In this document: positions 7,323 through 15,272 of the stretch, one piece after another | How the letters are laid out: each line of letters starts with the position of its first letter | Numbering within the stretch: position 1 is the first letter of the stretch | NCBI GenBank assembly: GCA_016125405.1 | Contig: WGLW01000053.1 | Location: 1-55,258, forward strand | DNA length: 55,258 bases | Source: Alphaproteobacteria bacterium | GTDB lineage: Bacteria; Pseudomonadota; Alphaproteobacteria; Caulobacterales; Hyphomonadaceae | Reading direction: 5' to 3' | Position numbers and translations under genes: made by a program | Notes under the pieces: generated by a model | Databases searched by the model: none | Told to the model about the DNA's origin: nothing | Seen by the model: the letters and a program-made list of their open reading frames with translations, nothing else

Positions 7323-8549
7323 TCAGGACTTGTGGCCGTTCCCGCGCACCGAAGAGAGACCGCGCAGCAGGCCGCCCGTGGGCGCCGGGGCCGCGTGGCG
7401 GCTCACCAGCGGCTCGCCGATCCGCAGCGCGTTGCCGTTGGCCGGCGGCTGGTGGCGCGGGCTCGAGCGCGGCTCGGCCCGGAACACCGTGGCGCTCTCG
7501 CTCCAGAGCTGATCGAACTCCCCCTGCATAACGGCATGGAAGGACGAGCCGGCGAGCGCATGAAGCGTGGGGCTCTCGCTGGTGGCCTGGCTGGCGAGAT
7601 AGGGCGTCGACACCACTTCGCGGTCGGTGATCATCGTGCTGGCCAGCGGGATCATCGTCTGGCTGCGGCGCACGGTGATGGCGAGGTCGAGGTCGGGCAG
7701 TTCGCAGATCCGTTTCCAGGCGTCGGCCGCCGCCTCGATCTCCGCACGCACGGTGTTGAGGTATTGCGGATCGCGCTGGCTGAACATCGACAGCAGGCCC
7801 GGATTGGCCGGCGCGCACTGCAGGATGCGGAACTCGACGTTTTGGCCGGAGCGCGAGCGGATCACCTCAATGGCGTCGGGATGCAGCGCGAACGCCATGT
7901 TGGCGACGCCCATCATGTCGATGCTCGCGTCGGCCTCGCGAACCAGCCGCAGGCGGCGGTCATAGGTGAACTGCCGCGAGTGCTCGTACACCGTCGCGCC
8001 GTTGCTGCCGGAGTTGAGCGCCACGGCGCCTGCGCGGAAGGGCTGACCCAGCGGCGCGTGTTCGCGAAGCTCGGCCATGGCCTGCTGCAGCCGCCGGACG
8101 TTGACCGCGCTGAACACGCTGTCGGTATCGAGGCTGTAGGTCACCACCTTGGCGCCGCGCGGTTCGAAGGACAGGCTCTGGCCGTCCTCGATCATCAGGA
8201 TCAGCGGCCGCGCAGCGGCCTGCGCCAGCGCGGCGGCGTAACAGGCGTGGGGGTTCTGGAAGGAGGCGATGGCGATCACGAGGTCATCATCGAGGATCGC
8301 GTCGATCACCGGCTGTCCAAGCGCGCCGCCGGCCTCGCCGGTCTCGAAGCGGTGCGGCGCGAGATCCGAATCCAGCAGGGCGGGGCGCACGATGTATTTG
8401 AGAACGGTCTCGGCGTGGCGCCGCATGTCCGGGTTGGGATCGTCGACTGCGCTGATCACGAGGCATTTGCGCGGTCGCGTCTCGAGTTCGGACGGATCGT
8501 CGATCACGCTGCGAAACAGCGGCCATGCGCTGAGATCGTAGTCACCCAT
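7323..8549 (-). CDS. Two-domain protein: TIR/deoxyribosyltransferase-like N-domain plus DUF5919-like C-domain
   Basis: A 408-residue soluble protein. Residues about 27-145 resemble a Rossmann-type TIR or nucleoside-deoxyribosyltransferase-like fold: RKCLVISAVDDPNPDMRRHAE, then VIDAILDDDLVIAIASFQNPH, then AAARPLILMIEDG. The second half (about 210-370) has DMMGVANMAFALHPDAIEVI and SGQNVEFRILQCAPANPG, followed by a helical part, resembling PLD-like/DUF5919 domains. The last 40 residues are disordered and Pro/Arg-rich. Start chosen at ATG 8549. Similar two-domain proteins are thought to act on nucleotides or as signalling effectors, but no catalytic residue can be named with confidence. It stands between fba and thiE. 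Confidence 0.7.
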   Translation of the reverse strand: MGDYDLSAWPLFRSVIDDPSELETRPRKCLVISAVDDPNPDMRRHAETVLKYIVRPALLDSDLAPHRFETGEAGGALGQPVIDAILDDDLVIAIASFQNPHACYAAALAQAAARPLILMIEDGQSLSFEPRGAKVVTYSLDTDSVFSAVNVRRLQQAMAELREHAPLGQPFRAGAVALNSGSNGATVYEHSRQFTYDRRLRLVREADASIDMMGVANMAFALHPDAIEVIRSRSGQNVEFRILQCAPANPGLLSMFSQRDPQYLNTVRAEIEAAADAWKRICELPDLDLAITVRRSQTMIPLASTMITDREVVSTPYLASQATSESPTLHALAGSSFHAVMQGEFDQLWSESATVFRAEPRSSPRHQPPANGNALRIGEPLVSRHAAPAPTGGLLRGLSSVRGNGHKS

Positions 8550-8778
8550 TACCCACACCCCGATACGTCGCCAAATTCCCCGCGCGACGTCCCCGATCTT
8601 TATCCACAGCGCCGGGTCCCGCCATGGAAGAAACCCCACAAGCGAATACAGGCACGGATTATCATGGATCATTCAACCGCCGCGCGTATTTGCGACAGGC
8701 GATTCAAGCAGGGCCGTCAGGCCATGCCGCGGATACACGCAAATGCCGGTCAGTCGCCCGTGGCGGGAAAGTGCGAGG

Positions 8779-9864
8779 TTACTCCGCCGCCCGCGCCGGT
8801 GCATCGATCCGCGGCGACAGTTCGCCCGCGGCGTAGCGCTTGGCCATCACGGCCAGCGACACCGGCTTGATCTTGCCGGCCATGCCCTCGCAGCCGAATT
8901 CCTGGAAGCGCTGGATGCAGACGGCTTTCATCGCTTCCTTGGCGGGCTTCAGGTAGAAGCGCGGATCGAATTCCTTCGGATGTTCGGCGAAGGCTTTCCG
9001 GATCGCGCCGGTGATCGCCATGCGGTTGTCCGTGTCGATGTTGATCTTGCGCACGCCGTGCTTGATGCCGCGCTGGATCTCTTCCACCGGCACGCCCCAT
9101 GTCTGGGGCATCTGGCCGCCGAACTTGTTGATGATGTCCTGAAGGTCCTGCGGAACCGACGACGATCCGTGCATCACGAGGTGCGTCGAGGGCAGGCGGC
9201 GGTGGATTTCCTCGATCACGTTCATCGCCAGCACCGCGCCGTCCGGCTTGCGGGAAAACTTGTAGGCGCCGTGGCTGGTGCCCATGGCGATGGCCAGCGC
9301 GTCGACCTGCGTTTCGCGCACGAAATCCACGGCCTGGTCGGGATCGGTCAGCAGTTGCGAATGGTCCAGAACGCCCTCGGCGCCGTGGCCGTCTTCCTTT
9401 TCGCCCATGCCGCTTTCCAGCGAGCCCAGAACGCCCAACTCGCCTTCCACCGAAACGCCGCAACTGTGCGCCATGTCGGTGACGCGGCGCGTGACGTCGA
9501 CGTTGTAGTCATAGTCGGCGGGCGTTTTGGCGTCTTCCTTGAGCGAGCCGTCCATCATCACCGAGGTGAAGCCGAACTGGATGGCGGTGGCGCAGGTCGC
9601 CGGGCCGTTGCCGTGATCCTGGTGCATGCACAGCGGGATGTGCGGATACATCTCGGCGCAGGCGTCGATCAGGTGTTTCAGCACGATGTCATTGGCGTAG
9701 GAGCGCGCGCCGCGGCTCGCCTGCATGATCACGGGGGCGTTCACCTTGTCGGCCGCCTCCATGATGGCGAGCGCCTGCTCCATGTTGTTGATGTTGAAGG
9801 CGGGCAGGCCATAGCCCTGTTCAGCCGCGTGATCGAGAAGCTGACGAAGGGTAATGCGGGCCAT
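8779..9864 (-). CDS. fba: Class II fructose-1,6-bisphosphate aldolase
   Basis: A 361-residue zinc-dependent aldolase that cleaves fructose-1,6-bisphosphate into dihydroxyacetone phosphate and glyceraldehyde-3-phosphate, or runs in reverse in gluconeogenesis. Visible signatures are [18 protein letters not shown] at residues 20-37, the metal-ligand motif CMHQDHGNG near residue 79, [30 protein letters not shown] and KINIDTDNR. The long insert [13 protein letters not shown] marks the CbbA-like subgroup rather than E. coli FbaA. The start at 9864 ([10 protein letters not shown]) follows GGGGA. It belongs with the nearby tkt, gap and pgk genes. Confidence 0.95.
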   Translation of the reverse strand: MARITLRQLLDHAAEQGYGLPAFNINNMEQALAIMEAADKVNAPVIMQASRGARSYANDIVLKHLIDACAEMYPHIPLCMHQDHGNGPATCATAIQFGFTSVMMDGSLKEDAKTPADYDYNVDVTRRVTDMAHSCGVSVEGELGVLGSLESGMGEKEDGHGAEGVLDHSQLLTDPDQAVDFVRETQVDALAIAMGTSHGAYKFSRKPDGAVLAMNVIEEIHRRLPSTHLVMHGSSSVPQDLQDIINKFGGQMPQTWGVPVEEIQRGIKHGVRKINIDTDNRMAITGAIRKAFAEHPKEFDPRFYLKPAKEAMKAVCIQRFQEFGCEGMAGKIKPVSLAVMAKRYAAGELSPRIDAPARAAE

Positions 9865-10003
9865 CGAAAATCCCCAAGGAACTGAAGTCTGACTTGTGCC
9901 GGTACAGCGAAATCCGGTCAACAGCACCACAGCAAGCGACGGGCCAGTTCGAGCACTGGCCGCGCGCTGAAGCGCCGGAAAACAGGCGTGTTTTGGGTGT
10001 TTC

Positions 10004-10927
10004 TCAGCCCTGCAGTTTCACGCCCAGCGCCTCGGCGGCGGCGGCCACGAACTTGTTGGTCTGGGCGAAGGCGGCGTCGATTGCCGCCTCGCCGGCAGGG
10101 TTCGAGATCTTCGCCCAGTTCGCCGCGACGTCATCGACGGTCGCGCTCTCGCCGCCAAGAAAGACTGCGGGCGTTTCGTAGATGTGGACAGCCGAGAAAC
10201 ATCCCGCGCCGGCGCCGAGGATCGCCTTGGTCGGCGCTTCGTCGCTGACAAGGAACAGCACGCCGGGCGTCACCAGTTCCGGCGCCATCAGTTTCGCCAC
10301 CTGCTCGGGGATCAGGCCTTCCAGCATCCGCGTCGCGGCGGTGGGCGCGAGCGTGTTGACGCGGATGTTGTTCTTCGCGCCTTCCTGGCTCAGCACGTTC
10401 ATCAGCCCGATCATCGCAGCTTTCGCGGCGCCGTAGTTCGACTGCCCGAAGTTTCCGTAGATGCCCGATGCCGAGGACGTCAGCATGATGCGGCCATAGT
10501 TCTGCTCGCGCATCGTCTCCCACACCGCCTTGGTGCAGTTGGCGCTGCCGAAGAGGTGCACGTCCACCACCTTCTTGAAATCGTCCATCGTCATCTTCGA
10601 GAATGTCTTGTCGCGCAGGATGCCGGCGTTGTTGATCAGGATATCGACGCGGCCCCACTTGGCCTTCGCCTCGGCCACCATGGCCTCGACCTGGTCGAGT
10701 TTCGTGATGTCCGCGCCATTGCCCATGGCCTCGCCGCCGCCCTTGCGGATTTCCTCCGCCACGCCCTCGGCCGCTGAAACCGATCCGCCCGATCCGTCCA
10801 CCGATCCGCCGAGGTCGTTGACCACCACCTTCGCGCCCAGCTTCGCCAGCTGCAGGCAGTGCTCCCGCCCCAGGCCGTTGCCGCCGCCGGTCACGATGGC
10901 GACCTTGCCGTCAAATCGAATGGTCAT
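10004..10927 (-). CDS. Short-chain dehydrogenase, multifunctional-enzyme (17beta-HSD4) type
   Basis: A 307-residue NAD(P)-dependent SDR. The cofactor glycine motif [10 protein letters not shown] is at residues 13-22, LINNAGI near 98, the catalytic serine in TSSASGIYG near 150, and Tyr-Lys in [10 protein letters not shown] near 163-172. The C-terminal extension beyond residue 250 ([19 protein letters not shown]) is typical of the dehydrogenase domain of peroxisomal multifunctional enzyme type 2, often acting on 3-hydroxyacyl-CoA. The exact substrate cannot be inferred. GAGGA precedes the ATG. It is transcribed toward fba, with 139 bases between the two. Confidence 0.88.
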   Translation of the reverse strand: MTIRFDGKVAIVTGGGNGLGREHCLQLAKLGAKVVVNDLGGSVDGSGGSVSAAEGVAEEIRKGGGEAMGNGADITKLDQVEAMVAEAKAKWGRVDILINNAGILRDKTFSKMTMDDFKKVVDVHLFGSANCTKAVWETMREQNYGRIMLTSSASGIYGNFGQSNYGAAKAAMIGLMNVLSQEGAKNNIRVNTLAPTAATRMLEGLIPEQVAKLMAPELVTPGVLFLVSDEAPTKAILGAGAGCFSAVHIYETPAVFLGGESATVDDVAANWAKISNPAGEAAIDAAFAQTNKFVAAAAEALGVKLQG

Positions 10928-11083
10928 CGGAAATCCTCATTCACGCGTGCGGAAAGCCGATGGCAAACCGGGGCGCGAATGGCAAGGGATTTGGGGCGGT
11001 GGACATGTCGAAAGCAGGATCAGGCCGCAAATCGCGCCCGATCCCGGTTCCGGCAGTGATGGCCGGATCGCCCGCGGGCTGGC

Positions 11084-11614
11084 TTATCTGGGCGGCGGGT
11101 AGGTCGGCGATTTGTAGACGCCCATGCTGGGCAGCGCCGGCTTGAATTTCTTGTGGCAGGACTCGCACGCCTCCACCAGCCGGTCGCCCGCCGTGTTCAG
11201 TGCGTCGACATCCTTGGCCTTGGCCGCTTCGAGGGCCTGCATGCCGGCGGCGCTCATTTCGTTCGCCTTTATGATCCAGTCAGGGTCGGCGACCCACTCG
11301 GAGTCATTGGGGCCTTGTCCCGGCAGCTGGATCAGCTTGCCGGCAATCGCCATCTGGTAGGCGTTGTACTGAACCTCAAGCCAGCGGTCGTCCGTCGTGG
11401 GCGCCTGGTAGGAATCCTGCCAGAGCGGTTCGGAGGCGTGATCGACCAGTGCAACCATGACTTCATTGATGCTGACGGGCAGCGTGATGGGCGCGGCGGC
11501 CGGAGCAGGGGCGGTGGCCGCAGTCGTCTCTGGCGCTTTGGCCGGGGTGCATGCCGCCAGCGCCCCCATCGCCGCGGCCAGACTGATTCCGGCCAGATAC
11601 GTCGCCCGCGCCAT
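11084..11614 (-). CDS. Cytochrome c'-like lipoprotein, paralogue 1
   Basis: A 176-residue periplasmic heme protein. The N-terminus has a signal with lipobox ALAAC (Cys 22), then an Ala/Pro-rich linker, a helical domain and the C-terminal heme motif CESCHKKF at residues 150-157. A C-terminal CxxCH followed by a basic helix is typical of cytochrome c' four-helix bundles. A distinctive block, QLPGQGPNDSEWVADPDW (residues 97-114), is shared with the proteins at 20177 and 51635. The start at 11614 is chosen for the lipoprotein signal. It diverges from a Crp/Fnr gene across a perfect FNR box 60 bases upstream. Confidence 0.85.
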   Translation of the reverse strand: MARATYLAGISLAAAMGALAACTPAKAPETTAATAPAPAAAPITLPVSINEVMVALVDHASEPLWQDSYQAPTTDDRWLEVQYNAYQMAIAGKLIQLPGQGPNDSEWVADPDWIIKANEMSAAGMQALEAAKAKDVDALNTAGDRLVEACESCHKKFKPALPSMGVYKSPTYPPPR

Positions 11615-11673
11615 TGTTCGTCTCCCCTGCGCTATTTCAGGCACAGCCATGCCACAGGCGCAGGAAGGCCAAG

Positions 11674-11687
11674 TTGACCCCGGTCAA
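11674..11687. promoter_or_regulatory. FNR/FixK box, perfect palindrome
   Basis: TTGACCCCGGTCAA matches TTGAY-N4-RTCAA at every defined position. It lies between the divergent starts of the cytochrome c'-like gene (centre 66 bases away) and the Crp/Fnr gene (centre 48 bases away), so it can serve either or both. Confidence 0.7.
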
Positions 11688-11728
11688 GATGGGCGGTTTG
11701 GTTCCCCCGCAAGCGGAGTTCGAGTGCG

Positions 11729-12382
11729 ATGTCGGCAGATGGCGGGTTTCTGGAGGATACGCGGAGCTGGCTCCTCACGCGCAGGCGGGGCCAGGTGATC
11801 TTCGATGCCGGCGAGCCGGCCGGGCTTATGTACCGCGTCGAATCCGGATGCGTCCGGCTCCAGATCAACAACCCCGACGGCGAACGCCAGATCGTCGTAT
11901 TCCTCTTTCCCGGCGACCTGTTCGGTTACGAGATTACCGACCGCGTCTGTTCTGCGGAGGCGGTGTCGGACAGCACCCTCCGATGCTGGCCGGTTCAGGC
12001 GTTTCTGAAATCGCCGCAAGAGCAGCCCCGCGTCACCATCCAGCTGCTCGAAGCCGCCCAGCGCCGGTTTGGCGAAATGGCGGAGCACATAGACAAGATC
12101 ACGCATCTTCCGGCGAAGGAGCGTGTGCTCTGGTTCCTCAATGGCCTGCTGACCTGTCCGGGGCTGCCGCGCGAGGGCGGGCGCATCCATCTGCCGATGA
12201 CGCGTCTCGATATCGCCGACTACCTTGGCGTGGCGCCTGAAACGCTGAGCCGCATTCTCGCCGGACTGGAGGAGGACGGGTATCTTCGCCGCGATGGTCG
12301 CCGCGACCTTGAGCTCAGTCCCGAAGGTTTTCCGAACGCGCGCAGCGAAGCGAGCCTCAAGCTCAAGACGGCGCACCGGTGA
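11729..12382 (+). CDS. Crp/Fnr-family transcriptional regulator
   Basis: A 217-residue regulator with an N-terminal cyclic-nucleotide-like beta-roll (residues 20-100, GQVIFDAGEPAGLMYRVESG) and a C-terminal winged helix. The recognition helix reads DIADYLGVAPETLSRILAGL, with the E-xx-SR pattern of FNR/FixK proteins that bind TTGAT-type half-sites. The N-terminal cysteine cluster of FNR is absent, so direct iron-sulfur sensing is unlikely. It starts 41 bases after a perfect FNR box, implying autoregulation or control by the FixK homologue at 53290. It converges on pgk, with 17 bases between the stops. Confidence 0.88.
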   Translation: MSADGGFLEDTRSWLLTRRRGQVIFDAGEPAGLMYRVESGCVRLQINNPDGERQIVVFLFPGDLFGYEITDRVCSAEAVSDSTLRCWPVQAFLKSPQEQPRVTIQLLEAAQRRFGEMAEHIDKITHLPAKERVLWFLNGLLTCPGLPREGGRIHLPMTRLDIADYLGVAPETLSRILAGLEEDGYLRRDGRRDLELSPEGFPNARSEASLKLKTAHR

Positions 12383-12399
12383 TCCGGGCAGCTTCGGAG

Positions 12400-13590
12400 C
12401 TACACCTTCAGCGCCTCAACGCCGGGAAGCTCCTTGCCTTCCATCCATTCGAGGAAGGCGCCGCCGGCGGTTGAAACGAAGGTGAGGTCGCCCGCGACGC
12501 CGGCCACATTCAGCGCCGCCACGGTGTCGCCGCCGCCGGCCACGGCCACCAGCTTGCCTTCCTTCGCCAGACGTGCGGCTTCCCTGGCGGCTTCCACGGT
12601 GCCCTTGTCGAAGGGCGGAATTTCGAAGACGCCCAGCGGTCCGTTCCAGATCAGGGTTTTCGAATTGGCCATGGCCCGCTTCAGCCGCGCCACGGTTTCG
12701 GGTCCCGCATCGAGAATGCGCTCGTGCTCGTCGACATTGCCCAGCGTGCGCACGCGCGCCGCAGCGCCCGGCTCCATCCGTTCGGCCACCACGATGTCGA
12801 GCGGCAGGAAGAGCTTGCAGTTGTTGCGGCCGGCCAGCCCGATGATCTCGCGCGCCGTCTCGGCAAGGTCTTTCTCGCAGTAGGAGGCGCCCACGTCGTG
12901 GCCCTGCGCATAGAGAAACGTGTTGGCCATGCCGCCGCCGATCGCCAGCTTGTCGAGCTTGGTGACGAGGTGTTTCAGCAAGTCGAGCTTGGTCGAGACT
13001 TTCGATCCGCCGACAATGCCGATCACCGGCCGCTCGGGATTGCCAAGCGCTGAGTCCAGCGCCTTGAGCTCGCGTTCCATGGCCAGCCCCGGATAGGCCG
13101 GCAGCAGGCGGGCGACGCCCTCGGTCGAGGCGTGGGCGCGGTGCGCGGCCGAGAAGGCGTCGTCGACATAGATGTCGCCCAGCCTCGCCAACTCGGCGGC
13201 GAAGGCCGGATCGTTGGCCTCTTCGCCCGCGTGGTAGCGCAGGTTCTCCAGCAGGGCGACGTCGCCCGGCTTCAGCGAGGCGACCGCCGCCTGCGCCGGC
13301 TGGCCGATGCAGTCATCGGCCCATTGAACCGGCTTGCCGATCAGCTTCGCCAGCGGCTCTACCACCGGCTTCAGGCTCATCTCAGGCACGCGCTTGCCCT
13401 TGGGCCGGTCGAAATGCGTCAGCAGGACGATCTTCGCCCCGGCCTTCGAGAGAAACGCGATGGTCGGCAGCGCGGCCCTGAGGCGCGTGTCGTCCGTGAT
13501 CCGGCCGTCATCCATCGGGACGTTGAAGTCGACGCGCACCAGCGCCGTCTTGTCCTTGAGGTCGGCGCCCTGAAGCGTGCGGAAGGTCAT
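12400..13590 (-). CDS. pgk: Phosphoglycerate kinase
   Basis: A 396-residue kinase transferring phosphate between 1,3-bisphosphoglycerate and ADP. The signatures are complete: LVRVDFNVPMDDGRITDDTR near the N-terminus, LLTHFDRPKGKR, GGSKVSTKLDLL in the centre, IWNGPLGVFE, and the nucleotide-binding GGGDTVAAL near residue 355. Length is normal. It is last in the minus-strand series tkt, gap, DUF6173, pgk, with 35 bases separating it from the DUF6173 gene. Confidence 0.96.
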   Translation of the reverse strand: MTFRTLQGADLKDKTALVRVDFNVPMDDGRITDDTRLRAALPTIAFLSKAGAKIVLLTHFDRPKGKRVPEMSLKPVVEPLAKLIGKPVQWADDCIGQPAQAAVASLKPGDVALLENLRYHAGEEANDPAFAAELARLGDIYVDDAFSAAHRAHASTEGVARLLPAYPGLAMERELKALDSALGNPERPVIGIVGGSKVSTKLDLLKHLVTKLDKLAIGGGMANTFLYAQGHDVGASYCEKDLAETAREIIGLAGRNNCKLFLPLDIVVAERMEPGAAARVRTLGNVDEHERILDAGPETVARLKRAMANSKTLIWNGPLGVFEIPPFDKGTVEAAREAARLAKEGKLVAVAGGGDTVAALNVAGVAGDLTFVSTAGGAFLEWMEGKELPGVEALKV

Positions 13591-13625
13591 GTCTTTTTAG
13601 GTCCTGATTGTCAGGTCGTCTCAAC

Positions 13626-14090
13626 TCAGGTGATCGGGTCCGCCCACGGATGGGGCTGCTTGGTCACCGTCTTCATCAGATCGAAGCCGATCCGTCTCGG
13701 CTTTTCGCTCATCTTGTGCACCGCCACCAGAAGGATGCTGACCTGACTGTAGTGCTGGATCAGTTCGAACTTGCGGCCATCGGGAAACCTGCCGAGGAAC
13801 ACGATCATGTCCGGGCCCCAGTTGGCCACCGTCTCGATGTGCAGCGCCTCGCTGTTGGGGCCGGCCACGAACCGCCCGCCGACTTCATGGTCGGGATCGA
13901 GGCCTTTTTCGAACTCGATGATCTGGTGGACGATCCGCTCGTGCATCCAGGCGGCGGGATTGTAGGGAGGTTGCGCCGTCTCGACGACGCCGTCCTTCGG
14001 CTCCGCGGCTTCCGCGACCGCCGCGTCGGGCGCGGAGGCGGCCTCGACGACCGCCGCCTTTTCCGGTGTGTCCGTGCTGTTTTTCGTCAC
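13626..14090 (-). CDS. DUF6173-like conserved protein
   Basis: A 154-residue protein with a disordered Ala/Glu-rich first 40 residues, then a compact domain containing NPAAWMHERIVHQIIEFEKG, GRFVAGPNSEALHIETVANW and DMIVFLGRFPDGRKFELIQH. I associate this domain with DUF6173, found in alphaproteobacteria; the label is from memory. It sits between gap and pgk, four bases after the gap stop, so it is almost certainly in their operon. A role linked to carbon metabolism is only suggested by position. No signal peptide or membrane segment is present. Confidence 0.7.
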   Translation of the reverse strand: MTKNSTDTPEKAAVVEAASAPDAAVAEAAEPKDGVVETAQPPYNPAAWMHERIVHQIIEFEKGLDPDHEVGGRFVAGPNSEALHIETVANWGPDMIVFLGRFPDGRKFELIQHYSQVSILLVAVHKMSEKPRRIGFDLMKTVTKQPHPWADPIT

Positions 14091-14094
14091 CGGC

Positions 14095-15105
14095 CTAGAT
14101 CAGCTTGCCCATGGCGACCGCGGTGTCGCTCATGCGCGTCGCGAAGCCCCATTCATTGTCGTACCAGGTCAGCACGCGCACCAGCATGCCGTCGATCACC
14201 TGCGTCTGGGGCAGGGCGACGGTCGACGAGGCCGGGTTATGGTTGAGGTCCATCGACACCAGCGGATCGTTGGTGACGGCGAGGATGCCTTTCAGCGGAG
14301 CGGACGAGGCGGCCTTCACGAGGGCGTCGTTGACCTCTTCCTTGGTGGTCTTGCGGCCGGGCACGAGCTTGAGGTCGACGACCGACACGTTCGGCGTCGG
14401 CACGCGGATCGAGGAGCCATCGAGCTTGCCTTTCAGCTCCGGCAGCACGAGGCCCAGCGCCTTGGCCGCGCCGGTCGAGGTAGGGATCATGTTCAGCGCC
14501 GCGGCGCGGGCGCGGTAGAGGTCCTTGTGCATCGTGTCCAGCGTCGGCTGGTCGCCGGTGTAGGAGTGCACGGTGGTCATGTAGCCGCGCTCGATGCCGA
14601 ACAGCTGGTGCAGGACCTGCGCGACCGGCGCGAGGCAGTTGGTGGTGCACGAACCGTTGGAGACGACCATGTCGTCCTTGGTCAGCGTCTTGTCGTTGAC
14701 GCCCATCACGATGGTCTTGTCCGCGCCGTCCGCCGGGGCCGAGACCAGCACGCGCTTCGCGCCCGCGGCGAGGTGAGCGGAGGCCTTCTCCTTCGAGGTG
14801 AAGATGCCGGTGCATTCCAGCGCGATATCGACCTTCAGGTCCTTGTGGGGCAGCTCCTTCGGGTCGCGGATGGCGGTCACCTTGAAGCTCTGGCCGCCGA
14901 CCGAAACCTTGTCGCCGTCGACGCTGACATCCATGCCGAGCGGGCCGTGGACGCTGTCGTATTTCAGCAGGTGGACGTTGGTCTCGATCGGACCGAGGTC
15001 GTTGATTGCGACGACTTCGATGTCCTTGCGGCCGTGTTCCAGGATGGAACGCAGAACCAGACGGCCGATCCGGCCAAATCCATTGATCGCGACACGCACA
15101 GCCAT
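14095..15105 (-). CDS. gap: Glyceraldehyde-3-phosphate dehydrogenase, type I
   Basis: A 336-residue NAD(P)-dependent dehydrogenase forming 1,3-bisphosphoglycerate. It has the Rossmann start INGFGRIGRLVLRS, the catalytic cysteine in SNGSCTTNCLAP near residue 155, TTVHSYTGDQ, the phosphate-site STGAAKALG, and the C-terminal WYDNEWGFATRM. The start at 15105 (MAVRVAINGFG) is the family start; the in-frame extension of eight codons upstream is not family-like. It follows tkt and precedes the DUF6173 gene and pgk on the same strand. Confidence 0.96.
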   Translation of the reverse strand: MAVRVAINGFGRIGRLVLRSILEHGRKDIEVVAINDLGPIETNVHLLKYDSVHGPLGMDVSVDGDKVSVGGQSFKVTAIRDPKELPHKDLKVDIALECTGIFTSKEKASAHLAAGAKRVLVSAPADGADKTIVMGVNDKTLTKDDMVVSNGSCTTNCLAPVAQVLHQLFGIERGYMTTVHSYTGDQPTLDTMHKDLYRARAAALNMIPTSTGAAKALGLVLPELKGKLDGSSIRVPTPNVSVVDLKLVPGRKTTKEEVNDALVKAASSAPLKGILAVTNDPLVSMDLNHNPASSTVALPQTQVIDGMLVRVLTWYDNEWGFATRMSDTAVAMGKLI

Positions 15106-15272
15106 TCGGGACAACCTCAATTCCAGCAATGAGGCCCGGCGTGCAGGAACGGGGCCGACCGGGCCGCCTTATGCCACGGCGTCATAGACGATTTTCAGCA
15201 AAATGGGAGGGCGAAGCGCCGAGAAATTGCTGCGCTGCGACGTCGTGGTGCGCGAATGCCCGCCACTGGGCG

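Noticed and set aside
6474-8870. 798-residue open frame on the plus strand
   Set aside because: Antisense to thiE and the TIR-like gene, both of which have clear protein signatures; composition is typical of a shadow frame.
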